Source: Pseudosulfitobacter pseudonitzschiae (GTDB lineage: Bacteria > Pseudomonadota > Alphaproteobacteria > Rhodobacterales > Rhodobacteraceae). Taken from it: 64,000 nucleotides of DNA. The stretch is taken from NCBI RefSeq assembly GCF_002222635.1, contig NZ_CP022416.1, positions 310,001 through 374,000 of the forward strand, read 5' to 3'. Positions 34,113-42,427 of this stretch are shown here, piece by piece. The notes under the pieces were generated by a model. The model had not been told where the DNA came from. It saw nothing but the letters and a program-made list of their open reading frames with translations, and made no database searches. Both the position numbers and the translations under genes were made by a program. Positions within the stretch are counted from its first letter, which is position 1. Each line of letters starts with the position of its first letter.

Positions 34113-35105
34113 ATGTCTTTTGTTTCCATACGCGACCTGAAAGTTGCCTTTGACGGCGTTCAGGTCTTGCACGGTATCGACCTTGATGTTGCAGCAGGCG
34201 AGGCACTGGGGCTGGTGGGTGAATCCGGTTGCGGCAAATCAGTGACGTGGCTTGCCGCCTTGGGCCTGTTGCCGGGCAAGGCTACAGTGACCGGATCGGT
34301 GACCGTTCAGGGCCAGCAGCTGATCGGGGCCAACCGCACCGCCGTCGAAGCGGTGCGCGGGGGCCGGATCGCGATGATCTTTCAAGACCCTTCGTCGTCG
34401 CTGAACCCCGTCCGCACAGTGGGCCGCCAGATTTGCGAAAGCCTGCGTCTGCATCGCGGCATGGACCGCAGCGCCGCCCATACAGAAGCAGTACGGCTGC
34501 TGGACATGGTCGGAATTCCCGATGCGCGCAAACGGGTGGACCTGTACCCGCATGAATTTTCCGGTGGGCAATGCCAGCGCGTGATGATCGCAATGGCACT
34601 GGCGGGTGCCCCCGATCTGCTGATCGCGGACGAGCCGACAACAGCGCTGGACGCCACCATTCAGGCGCAGATTCTTGATCTGCTGGCGATGCTGCGGCGC
34701 GAAACCGGCATGGCGATGGTGTTCATCAGCCATGACCTCGGTGCGGTCGGTGCGATCTGTGACCGCGTCCATGTGATGTATGCAGGCCAGATCGTTGAAA
34801 GCGGCGCAATCGGTCCGATGTTCGACACGCCACGCCACCCCTATACCCGTGGGCTGTTCGATGCGATTCCGCGATTGGACGGCACGCGCAACCGGCTGAT
34901 CCCGATCCACGGCACCGTGCCCGACCCGCGCCACATGCCCAGCGGGTGCGCCTTTGCCCCACGCTGCCCCAAGGCGTCGGCATTCTGCAACAGCGCCGAA
35001 CCTGCGCTGAAACCACAAAAAGACGACAGGCAACTGGCCTGTTTCTATCCTGTCACCGCGTCCCCCGCCGGTGCTGATACCCCCACCGAAAGGTTGCCGG
35101 CATGA
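34113..35105 (+). CDS. ABC transporter ATPase, DppD/OppD type
   Basis: A 330-residue nucleotide-binding subunit. Walker A is GESGCGKSVTW near residue 37, the signature is FSGGQCQRVMIAM near residue 150 (with F for the usual L), and Walker B with the D-loop is LLIADEPTTALD near residue 171. The C-terminal oligopeptide-ABC domain has MPSGCAFAPRCPKASAFC, whose cysteines bind an Fe-S cluster in relatives. It overlaps the next ATPase by ATGA. Confidence 0.93.
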   Translation: MSFVSIRDLKVAFDGVQVLHGIDLDVAAGEALGLVGESGCGKSVTWLAALGLLPGKATVTGSVTVQGQQLIGANRTAVEAVRGGRIAMIFQDPSSSLNPVRTVGRQICESLRLHRGMDRSAAHTEAVRLLDMVGIPDARKRVDLYPHEFSGGQCQRVMIAMALAGAPDLLIADEPTTALDATIQAQILDLLAMLRRETGMAMVFISHDLGAVGAICDRVHVMYAGQIVESGAIGPMFDTPRHPYTRGLFDAIPRLDGTRNRLIPIHGTVPDPRHMPSGCAFAPRCPKASAFCNSAEPALKPQKDDRQLACFYPVTASPAGADTPTERLPA

Positions 35106-36085
35106 ACGCTTTGCTACAGGCACGCGGGCTGGTCCGTTGCTATGAAGGCCAGAAAACCCTGTTCAAACAGGCCACTTCGGTGCGGGCGGTCGATGGTGTC
35201 GACCTGACATTGCAGGCGGGCGAAACATTGGGAATCGTGGGCGAAAGCGGCTCGGGCAAATCCACGTTGGGCCGGATGCTGTTGGGCATTGATGCGCCAA
35301 CGGCAGGGCAGGTCACCTTTGACGGGCAACCAATGCCCGACCTGCAAAGCGCTGCATGGCGTGCCCTGCGCGCACAGATGCAGTTTATCTATCAGGATCC
35401 CCTCGCGGCGCTGGACCGGCGGCTGACCATCGCCCGCCAGATCGGAGAACCGCTGGAGATTCACGGGCTTGCCAAAGGGGCCGAACTGCACGAACGGGTC
35501 GCGGACCTGATGGCGCAGGTGGGTCTGCGTCAGGATCAGGGCGCACGGTATCCGCACGAGCTTTCTGGCGGGCAGCGCCAGCGGGTGATCATTGCCCGTG
35601 CATTGGCCACGTCTCCACGGCTGCTGGTCTGCGACGAGCCTGTGTCGGCGCTGGATGTGTCTATTCAGGCGCAGGTGGTGAACCTGCTGCGCGATCTTCA
35701 GGAAAGCCACGGCATCGCCATGGTGTTCATCAGCCACGACCTGAAAGTCGTGCGCAACATCTGTGACCGTGTCGCGGTCATGTACCTTGGCCGCATCGTG
35801 GAAGAGGCCTCCTCGGACGAGATTTTCGCCCGTCCCGCGCATCCCTATACTCAGGCGTTGGTGTCGTCGGTGCCAGTGCCGGGCAAACGGCTTGAGGGGC
35901 GTATCCTATTGAAGGGCGAACCGCCAAACCCCGCACAGCGCCCCTCAGGTTGCGCGTTCCATCCGCGTTGCACAGCAGCCGTGCCCGCATGTGCCGCAAC
36001 TGTTCCATTGCTTCAGCCCGTGGCACCAGCGCGACGTGCGGCCTGTCATCTGCTGGCCACGCCCTGTGCGGAACAGGCGGCGTGA
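35102..36085 (+). CDS. ABC transporter ATPase, DppF/OppF type
   Basis: A 327-residue partner ATPase. Walker A is GESGSGKSTLGRMLLG, the signature is LSGGQRQRVIIARAL and Walker B is LLVCDEPVSALD; the C-terminal PSGCAFHPRC is again of oligopeptide type. A heterodimer with the preceding ATPase is expected. It begins in the ATGA overlap. Confidence 0.93.
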   Translation: MNALLQARGLVRCYEGQKTLFKQATSVRAVDGVDLTLQAGETLGIVGESGSGKSTLGRMLLGIDAPTAGQVTFDGQPMPDLQSAAWRALRAQMQFIYQDPLAALDRRLTIARQIGEPLEIHGLAKGAELHERVADLMAQVGLRQDQGARYPHELSGGQRQRVIIARALATSPRLLVCDEPVSALDVSIQAQVVNLLRDLQESHGIAMVFISHDLKVVRNICDRVAVMYLGRIVEEASSDEIFARPAHPYTQALVSSVPVPGKRLEGRILLKGEPPNPAQRPSGCAFHPRCTAAVPACAATVPLLQPVAPARRAACHLLATPCAEQAA

Positions 36086-36116
36086 TGGCCCGCCGTATGA
36101 ACCGGAAAGCTCCGAC

Positions 36117-37046
36117 ATGCTAAGCTATTTTCTGACCCGCCTGTTTCGTGCGGCGCTGACCATCCTTCTGGTGATGACCTTTGCCTTTGTCGTTTTGCGG
36201 CTGTCGGGTGATCCCGCGTCGATCCTGCTGGGGCCGGATGCTCCAACCGACAGCATAGATGCGTTCCGCGCCGAATGGGGCTTGGACGATCCGTTGTGGA
36301 AACAGTATTTCGCCTATTTGCGTTCCATTGCCCAACTGGATTTCGGCGTGTCCATGCGTGACCGGTCTTCGGCAATTGAACTGGTGCTGCAACGGGTGCC
36401 CGCTACGCTGGCGTTAACGGTGCCGACGCTGATCATCCAGCTGGGTATCGGCATTCCCGCAGGTGTCTATGCGGCGCTGCACCGTGAATCGGTGGCCGAT
36501 CGCGGGGTGATCATGCTGTCGATCTTCGGCTTTACCATCCCGTCCTTTGTCATGGGGCTGGTGCTGGTGCTGATCTTTGCCGTCACGCTGGGCTGGCTGC
36601 CGTCGGGCGGTCAGGACAGTTGGCACCATGCGATCCTGCCCATCGCCACCATGTCCGTCGGCGGGATCGGTATCCTTGCGCGGTTCTCACGTTCGGCGAT
36701 GATCGAGGTCATGGGACAGCCCTATATCCGCACGGCGATGGCCAAGGGGCTGAGCTGGCGCGATGTGGTCTGGAAACACGCGCTGCCCAATGCCTCGGTG
36801 CCGATTGTCACCATTGTCGGCTTTATGGTCGGGTCGCTGATCGCGGGGGCCGTGGTGGTCGAAAGCATCTTCTCGTGGCCCGGCATCGGCAGACTGCTGA
36901 TCGTGTCGGTGTCGAACAGGGATCTGGCGGTGGTGCAATGCCTGCTGCTGATGATCGCCTCGACGATGGTCATCGCAAACCTGTGTGTCGATTTCGCCTA
37001 TGGCCTGCTGGACCCGCGTCTGCGGTCCAAAGCCACAGCGCACTAA
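36117..37046 (+). CDS. ABC transporter permease, DppB/OppB type
   Basis: A 309-residue membrane protein with six predicted spans. N-terminal YFLTRLFRAALTILLVMTFAF and the LGPDAPTDSIDAFRAEWGLDDPLW stretch after the first helix are typical of DppB. The coupling helix with RTAMAKGLSWRDVVWKHALPN lies near residue 205. Start 36117 is set by homology (MLSYFLTR) and a GGAAAG site; a longer frame reading back into the ATPase gene is not real. Confidence 0.92.
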   Translation: MLSYFLTRLFRAALTILLVMTFAFVVLRLSGDPASILLGPDAPTDSIDAFRAEWGLDDPLWKQYFAYLRSIAQLDFGVSMRDRSSAIELVLQRVPATLALTVPTLIIQLGIGIPAGVYAALHRESVADRGVIMLSIFGFTIPSFVMGLVLVLIFAVTLGWLPSGGQDSWHHAILPIATMSVGGIGILARFSRSAMIEVMGQPYIRTAMAKGLSWRDVVWKHALPNASVPIVTIVGFMVGSLIAGAVVVESIFSWPGIGRLLIVSVSNRDLAVVQCLLLMIASTMVIANLCVDFAYGLLDPRLRSKATAH

Positions 37047-37056
37047 GGAGACGGAT

Positions 37057-37923
37057 ATGACCGCACAGGCAACCGACATCGCATCCGCACCCCGCATGAT
37101 CAGACGGCTGCGGTTCAAGGCACCCTTGCTGGTCATGTTCGGGCTGGCGTGGCTGGGGCTGATGGTGATCACGGCAGTGTTTGCCGATGTCATCCGCCCC
37201 TATGACGTGACGCAAATGGACCTGTCCGCCCGACTGGTCGGCCCGCTGACCCAAGGCCACCTGTTGGGCACCGACGAATTGGGCCGTGATGTGCTGTCAC
37301 GCCTGATCCAGTCGATCCGCGTGTCGCTGGTCATCGCCTTTGGCGCGACGCTGTTGTCGGCGTTCTTTGGCACCACATTGGGGTTTCTGGCGGCACAGTT
37401 CCGCGGTGTGGTCGAACATCTGATCCTCGTGCTGGCCGATTTTCAGGCGGCATTGCCCTTTCTGATCCTGTCGCTGGCGGTGCTGGCGTTTTTCGGGTCG
37501 TCCATGACGCTGCTGGTCGGCCTGATGGGGTTTTACGGGTGGGAACGCTATGCCCGCATTGCGCGCGGTCTGGCGATCTCAGCGGGCGCGCAGGGTTATG
37601 CCTCGGCGGTGGTTCAACTGGGGGCAAAACCGTCGCGGGTCTATCTGCGGCACATCCTGCCCAATGTCGCCTCGACACTGATCGTGTCGATGACCCTGAC
37701 CTTTCCCGAAATCATCCTGATGGAAAGCGGTCTGTCCTTTCTGGGTCTGGGCGTTCAGCCCCCCGAAAGCTCGCTGGGCAATATGGTGGGCTTTGGCCGC
37801 GAATATCTGACCCGCGCGCCTTGGATCATGCTGGGGCCTGCCTTTGTCATCATGATGACTACGTTGTCGATCTCGCTGGTCGGGGACTGGCTGCGCGACA
37901 AACTTGACCCGACAATCCGTTAA
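37057..37923 (+). CDS. ABC transporter permease, DppC/OppC type
   Basis: A 288-residue partner permease with six spans. It contains GTDELGRDVLSRLIQSIRVSL near residue 68 (hallmark of DppC) and the coupling segment near VYLRHILPNVASTLIVS. AAGGAG five bases before ATG 37057 fixes the start. The TAA is followed after 15 bases by the phosphodiesterase gene. Confidence 0.92.
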   Translation: MTAQATDIASAPRMIRRLRFKAPLLVMFGLAWLGLMVITAVFADVIRPYDVTQMDLSARLVGPLTQGHLLGTDELGRDVLSRLIQSIRVSLVIAFGATLLSAFFGTTLGFLAAQFRGVVEHLILVLADFQAALPFLILSLAVLAFFGSSMTLLVGLMGFYGWERYARIARGLAISAGAQGYASAVVQLGAKPSRVYLRHILPNVASTLIVSMTLTFPEIILMESGLSFLGLGVQPPESSLGNMVGFGREYLTRAPWIMLGPAFVIMMTTLSISLVGDWLRDKLDPTIR

Positions 37924-37938
37924 CAAAGGACGTTTTGC

Positions 37939-38697
37939 GTGACCAAAATCATCGCCCACCGTGGTGCCCGCAATTTGTGGGCAGAAAATTCGCTTCAGGG
38001 GTTTCGCAACGTGCTGGCGCTTGGCGTTGGTGCAGTGGAATTCGATCTGCACCTTGGTGCAGGCGGCGAGGTTCTGGTGATCCACGATGCGACGCTGGAC
38101 CGCACCACAACGGGCACAGGGCCGGTGCGTGCATTGACAGACAACAGTCGCCACGCCGTGCGGCTGATCGGCCCCGATGGAGAAATCGACGAGGGTGTTC
38201 CGCTGTTGTCCGAAGTTCTAGACATTCTTGCGCCCGTTGCTGGTTTGCAAATCTATCCTGAAATCAAGGCAGATGAAAACGGCTACTATGATCCGACACT
38301 AGTTGCAGCCACGGTCGGGATGTTGCGTGCCTACGAGCTGGAAAGCCGTACGGTACTGCATAGTTTCGACACCGGTGTGCTGCGTTTGATCCGTGATACC
38401 GCGCCGGAATTCGCGCGCATGGTTTCAGTGAACGAAGATTGGATCAACCGTCAGGGCGGCGTGCAGACGTTCATTGCCGGATTGGGCGACCTTATTGGTG
38501 TCATGGCCGTACATCACGACCTGTTGGCACGTGAATTCGACAGCATCACGGCACGGCTGCCGTTGCAAAGGCTTGGCGTCTGGACGTTGAACGACCCCGA
38601 CCAGATTACGCGTTGGTTGCGCCGCGGGGTGGGATACCTGACCACAGATGACCCGCGACTGGCCCAAGAGATCATGGCACGGGAGATGGCGGCATGA
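37939..38697 (+). CDS. Glycerophosphodiester phosphodiesterase family enzyme (GDPD)
   Basis: A 252-residue TIM-barrel phosphodiesterase with a GTG start after AAAGGA. The catalytic and metal residues are in place: AHRGARNLWAENS at the start, EFDLHLGAGGEVLVIHDATLDRTTTGTG near residue 36, and YPEIKADE near residue 108. There is no signal peptide, so it acts in the cytoplasm on an imported phosphodiester. In the acc operon of Agrobacterium a GDPD-type enzyme (AccF) cuts agrocinopine in the same gene order. The true substrate here is unknown. Confidence 0.9.
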   Translation: MTKIIAHRGARNLWAENSLQGFRNVLALGVGAVEFDLHLGAGGEVLVIHDATLDRTTTGTGPVRALTDNSRHAVRLIGPDGEIDEGVPLLSEVLDILAPVAGLQIYPEIKADENGYYDPTLVAATVGMLRAYELESRTVLHSFDTGVLRLIRDTAPEFARMVSVNEDWINRQGGVQTFIAGLGDLIGVMAVHHDLLAREFDSITARLPLQRLGVWTLNDPDQITRWLRRGVGYLTTDDPRLAQEIMAREMAA

Positions 38698-39383
38698 GCA
38701 ATGTGGATCTGGTTATTTTCGACTGCGACGGAGTTCTGATCGACAGCGAGACGATAGGTGCCACCGCATTGGCCGGCGCGATCACCGATGCGGGCGTGCC
38801 AATGGCAGCGCTGGCGGCCGAACGCATGTTTTCGGGCGCGGGTTACGGCGAAACCTGTGCGTTGATAGAACGTTTGGGGCTGGCATCCGCGCCTGTCATC
38901 ATGGATGCCGATGCACGTATGTCGGCATTGTTCGACGATGGCGTGTCGCCGGTGCAGGGGATGCACAGTGTTCTGGCATCCCTGCAGGTTCCGATGTGCG
39001 TGGCCTCCAACAGCAGCGTGGCGCGGCTGGGCAACAGCCTTGGCCGCACGCCGCTTGCAGCCTTTTTCGGGCCGCATATCTACAGCGCCGACCATGTGCA
39101 GCACAGCAAGCCGGCGCCGGATCTGGCGTTGCATTGTCTGGCGCAGATGAAAACCGCCGCAGAACGCGCTGTGTTCGTCGACGACAATACCCACGGCATC
39201 CGGTGCGCACGGGCGGCTGGCGTGATGGCCATCGGCTTTGTCGGGCCAACCGACCACCGTGCGGGCCATGCCGACAGGCTGCGGGCGGCGGGGGCCGATC
39301 ATGTGGCTCACGGCGCCCGCGCCCTACAAGAGCTGCTGGCCCGGTTGACACAGCGCACCGTCGAAGACGTTGCCACAATCTGA
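38694..39383 (+). CDS. HAD-superfamily phosphatase (subfamily IA)
   Basis: A 229-residue phosphatase, overlapping the GDPD gene by ATGA. Motif I is FDCDGVLIDSE (D10 and D12), motif II ASNSS, the lysine motif QHSKPAPDL and motif IV FVDDN. A small alpha-helical cap fits beta-phosphoglucomutase-like and sugar-phosphate phosphatases. It would remove phosphate from the sugar phosphate released by the preceding enzyme. In the acc operon AccG plays this part with another fold. Confidence 0.88.
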   Translation: MSNVDLVIFDCDGVLIDSETIGATALAGAITDAGVPMAALAAERMFSGAGYGETCALIERLGLASAPVIMDADARMSALFDDGVSPVQGMHSVLASLQVPMCVASNSSVARLGNSLGRTPLAAFFGPHIYSADHVQHSKPAPDLALHCLAQMKTAAERAVFVDDNTHGIRCARAAGVMAIGFVGPTDHRAGHADRLRAAGADHVAHGARALQELLARLTQRTVEDVATI

Positions 39384-39417
39384 CTTTCCCCTTTCCCCAA
39401 CCCTCAAGGAATACACC

Positions 39418-40242
39418 ATGACCGACCTTCCGCTGCTGGGTGTCGCCATTCCGACGACCACGCTCGAGACGCTTCAGGATTTCATCCTGTCCGAAAACCG
39501 CGATCTGGAAATTCAGGATTTCTGCGATGCCGACCTGCTGAACGGCGACTGGAAAACGGTCGCTGACCACGCCCGCACCCTGCTGACGGGCTATACCGGA
39601 CGATTGGGCATCCACGGCCCGTTCTGGGGGCTGAACATCGCCAGCCCCGACACCGAAATGCGCGCGCTGAACCGGCGCAAGCATTTGCAGGGCATAGAAG
39701 TTTGCGAACATCTGGGGGCCACGCAGATGGTCATCCACAGCCCCTATACCACATGGAGCTATAACAATCTCGACAACGCGCCCGAGCGCAAGGAATACGA
39801 CCGGCTGTTGGAAAACTGCCATGACACGATGGACGAAGTGGTAAAACGCGCCGAAGATTGCGGCGTGACAATGGTGATCGAGAACATCGAGGACATCGAC
39901 CCCGATATCCGCTGCGCGCTGGCCGACAGCTTTAGTTCGCCCGCGATGGCCGTGTCGATCGACACCGGTCACGCGCATTACGCCCACGGCACCAACGGTG
40001 CGGCTCCGGTTGACTACTACGTGCGCCGCGCGGCCAACCGGTTGCAGCACATCCACCTGCAAGATGCCGACGGCTATGCCGACCGTCATTGGGCGATCGG
40101 AGAGGGAACCATTCGCTGGGAATCCGTCTTTCGTGCCCTGGGCGAGTTTGACAGCAACCCGCGCCTGATACTGGAACTGCGCGACAAGGCAGGCATTTTG
40201 CCATCCGTCGCCTATCTGCAATCGCTGGGGCTTGCCCGCTGA
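39418..40242 (+). CDS. Sugar phosphate isomerase/epimerase-like TIM-barrel protein
   Basis: A 274-residue AP-endonuclease-2/xylose-isomerase-like barrel. Metal and substrate positions include HGPFWGLNI, VIHSPYTTW, MVIENIEDI, SIDTGHAHY, HIHLQDADG and LILELRDK. Start 39418 follows AAGGAAT; the frame upstream to 39370 is a shadow of the previous gene. It is the last gene of the operon and would isomerise or epimerise the freed sugar. Exact reaction unknown. Confidence 0.83.
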   Translation: MTDLPLLGVAIPTTTLETLQDFILSENRDLEIQDFCDADLLNGDWKTVADHARTLLTGYTGRLGIHGPFWGLNIASPDTEMRALNRRKHLQGIEVCEHLGATQMVIHSPYTTWSYNNLDNAPERKEYDRLLENCHDTMDEVVKRAEDCGVTMVIENIEDIDPDIRCALADSFSSPAMAVSIDTGHAHYAHGTNGAAPVDYYVRRAANRLQHIHLQDADGYADRHWAIGEGTIRWESVFRALGEFDSNPRLILELRDKAGILPSVAYLQSLGLAR

Positions 40243-40250
40243 TAGCAGAC

Positions 40251-40286
40251 AGCTGAACCCTTGGGCAATGGCTCAGGGGTTCAGCT
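40251..40286. terminator. Strong bidirectional hairpin overlapping the thiX stop codon
   Basis: The left arm (40251-40266, AGCTGAACCCTTGGGC) pairs with 40271-40286 over 16 positions, 14 Watson-Crick and two G-T, around an AATG loop. The thiX stop (40273-40275) is inside the right arm. It separates two convergent operons that end only 30 bases apart. There is no T-run. Confidence 0.7.
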
Positions 40287-41028
40287 CCGCCGCACCCGTG
40301 GCATAGCGCGTCAGACGGTCGGCCAGATGGCCCACAGTGATGTGCAGCGCCACGGTCAGCACTGCCAACACGATCAGGCTGGCAAACATCAGGTCGATCT
40401 TGGCGCGGCCATTGGCCAGCAGCATCAAATAACCCAACCCTTTCGACGCGCCCACCCATTCACCGATCACCGCCCCGATCGGCGCATAGACTGCCGCCAG
40501 CTTCAGCCCTGTGCCCAGACCGGGCAGGGCGTTGGGAATTTGCACGTGACGCATGAACCTGTATTTGCCCGCGCCCATCGTCACCGCCAGATCGCGCAGG
40601 CCCTGATCAACACGCGTCAGCCCGTCGTGAAATGCTGCCGTGACCGGAAAATAGATGATCAGCACCGCCATCACGACCTTGGACCCCATGCCGTAACCGA
40701 ACCAAAGCGTCAGCAGTGGCGCCAGCGCAAAGACAGGGACCGCTTGGGTAAAGACCAGAACGGGCAGCAACAACCGCTCAGCCGTTTTTGACAGCGCCAG
40801 TTGGATCGCGGTAACCACGCCCAGCAGCGTGCCCAGCACCAGACCCAGCAGCACTTCGATGGCGGTGACACTGGCGTTTTCGGCAATGACCGCACGGCTG
40901 TGGTATGCCGCCTGTGCCACCCGCCACGGCGCTGGCAGGATAAAGTGCGGCGCACCCGTCAGCATCACCAGCCCCTGCCACGACGCCAACCCCAGCAGCA
41001 CCGCCAGTGCTATGTCGCGCGCCCTCAT
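40273..41028 (-). CDS. thiX: ABC permease for thiamine pyrimidine precursors, ThiX
   Basis: A 251-residue inner-membrane permease with about six spans, of the nitrate/taurine/NMT1 class. HFILPAPWRVAQA near the N-terminus and the coupling motif MGAGKYRFMRHVQIPNALP near residue 155 are typical. It is the last gene of a ten-gene thiamine operon and forms the HMP-type importer with ThiZ and ThiY. Start overlaps the ThiZ stop by ATGA. Confidence 0.88.
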   Translation of the reverse strand: MRARDIALAVLLGLASWQGLVMLTGAPHFILPAPWRVAQAAYHSRAVIAENASVTAIEVLLGLVLGTLLGVVTAIQLALSKTAERLLLPVLVFTQAVPVFALAPLLTLWFGYGMGSKVVMAVLIIYFPVTAAFHDGLTRVDQGLRDLAVTMGAGKYRFMRHVQIPNALPGLGTGLKLAAVYAPIGAVIGEWVGASKGLGYLMLLANGRAKIDLMFASLIVLAVLTVALHITVGHLADRLTRYATGAAELNP

Positions 41029-41747
41029 GCCGCCGCCCGCAGGTGCGCCAGCAGACGGGTCTGACAGTCAAAGGTGCGTGGGTCGTCAATGGCCCGCAGA
41101 GCAGGGGTGTCGGGCACCGGCCAGATGCTGGTCTGTCGTGCAGTCATGACAATAATCTGGTCCGCCAGGCGGGTCGCCTCGGACGGGTCGTGGGTGACCA
41201 GCAGCACGGTACGGCCCTGCAAAACCTCGGCGGCCAGTTCCTGCATATCGGCGCGGGTGCCTGCGTCCAGCGCCGAAAACGGCTCGTCCAGCAAAACCAG
41301 CGGACGGTTTTCGAACAGCGTGCGGGCCAGCGCGGTGCGCTGGCGCATGCCGCCCGACAGCATGTGGGGCCGCTTGTCCGCATGGGACAGCAACCCGACA
41401 CGGTCCAACAGCCTGCGCGCCCGCGCCACATCCGCCTGCGCCCCGCGCAGACGTGCACCGATCAACACGTTTTCCAGCGCAGACAGCCACGGCAACAACA
41501 GGTCCGACTGCGCCATATAGCTGATACGCCCCTGCAAAGGCTTGCCATCGGTCGCCGTCACCGTACCGGTAAACCGCCCGCCCGTTTCCAACCCCGGTAT
41601 CAGCCGCAGGACGGTGGATTTTCCCACACCCGATCGCCCCAACAAACAGGTCCACCGCCCAGCGGGCAGGGTGATATCGGCGTCAAACAACAGGTGCCCA
41701 TTAATGCGGTGCTGGCCTGCGACCCTGATGCCAAAAGGTGCGGTCAT
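41025..41747 (-). CDS. thiZ: ABC ATPase for thiamine pyrimidine precursors, ThiZ
   Basis: A 240-residue ATPase. Walker A is LLGRSGVGKSTVLRLI, the signature MLSGGMRQRTALARTL (GG-M in place of GG-Q) and Walker B LVLLDEPFSALD. It powers ThiX. ATGA overlaps on both sides show translational coupling with tenA and thiX. Confidence 0.9.
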   Translation of the reverse strand: MTAPFGIRVAGQHRINGHLLFDADITLPAGRWTCLLGRSGVGKSTVLRLIPGLETGGRFTGTVTATDGKPLQGRISYMAQSDLLLPWLSALENVLIGARLRGAQADVARARRLLDRVGLLSHADKRPHMLSGGMRQRTALARTLFENRPLVLLDEPFSALDAGTRADMQELAAEVLQGRTVLLVTHDPSEATRLADQIIVMTARQTSIWPVPDTPALRAIDDPRTFDCQTRLLAHLRAAA

Positions 41748-42427
41748 GGGCCGGTCAGCCCCATCTGCCAGAACCCGACCTCTAGCGTGGTCGCCTTGGT
41801 AAAGCGGTCTTGTATGGCCTGTCTGCGCGGCGCGCTTGCCAGATCCCCGACACGCCGCGCCACTGCGGTGTCGATCATCGTGCCGACAGTGGTGCAGACC
41901 TGCTGGTAACCGGCATCGGCATAGGTATCGATCCAGTCAGCGTAGGGCGTATCGGCCGCGCGTTCCTGCGCCAGCCGCAGGCCGATCTCGCCATAGCCCA
42001 TCACGCAGGGCGCAAGTGCTGCCATCAGATCAAGAAAATCGCCCTGTGCGCCCGCGTCCATGACATAGCGGGTATAGGCCAGATTCTCGACTGCCTCGGG
42101 CGCGGTGAACAGGGCGTGTTCGTCGATGCCTGCGGCGGCACAGGTTTGCACATGCAACGACATCTCATGGTTGACCAGCGCATCGACAGTGCCCGCGCAC
42201 ACCTTCATTTCCCCAAGCGTTTCCGACTTGATCACACCCAGCGACCACGCCCGCGAGAAATGTACCAAAAACACGTAATCCTGTACCAGATAGCGCAGGA
42301 ACGCAGCGCGCGGCAGCGTGCCGTCGCTCAACCCCTGCACAAAGGCGTGGCGGGTATAATCGGCCCAGACACCCGCCGCACCCGCCCGCCACAGCGCAAA
42401 GGTTTTACCATAGTCAGGGGCCGTCAT
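41744..42427 (-). CDS. tenA: TenA-family thiaminase II / aminopyrimidine aminohydrolase
   Basis: A 227-residue all-helical enzyme that recovers HMP from degraded thiamine (aminomethylpyrimidine hydrolysis). The substrate pocket shows FLRYLVQDYVFLVHFSRAW and the nucleophile cysteine lies in ALAPCVMGYGEIG, so this is the TenA_C form. It sits between the genes for the importer parts ThiY and ThiZ, as expected for salvage of imported base-degraded thiamine. Confidence 0.92.
   Translation of the reverse strand: MTAPDYGKTFALWRAGAAGVWADYTRHAFVQGLSDGTLPRAAFLRYLVQDYVFLVHFSRAWSLGVIKSETLGEMKVCAGTVDALVNHEMSLHVQTCAAAGIDEHALFTAPEAVENLAYTRYVMDAGAQGDFLDLMAALAPCVMGYGEIGLRLAQERAADTPYADWIDTYADAGYQQVCTTVGTMIDTAVARRVGDLASAPRRQAIQDRFTKATTLEVGFWQMGLTGP

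Noticed and set aside
32778-34172. 464-codon minus-strand frame
   Set aside because: A GC-rich shadow of the binding-protein gene; the sense frame has a clear Tat signal and family motifs.
38899-40221. 440-codon minus-strand frame
   Set aside because: It runs antisense through the HAD phosphatase and isomerase genes, both of which show full motifs on the plus strand.
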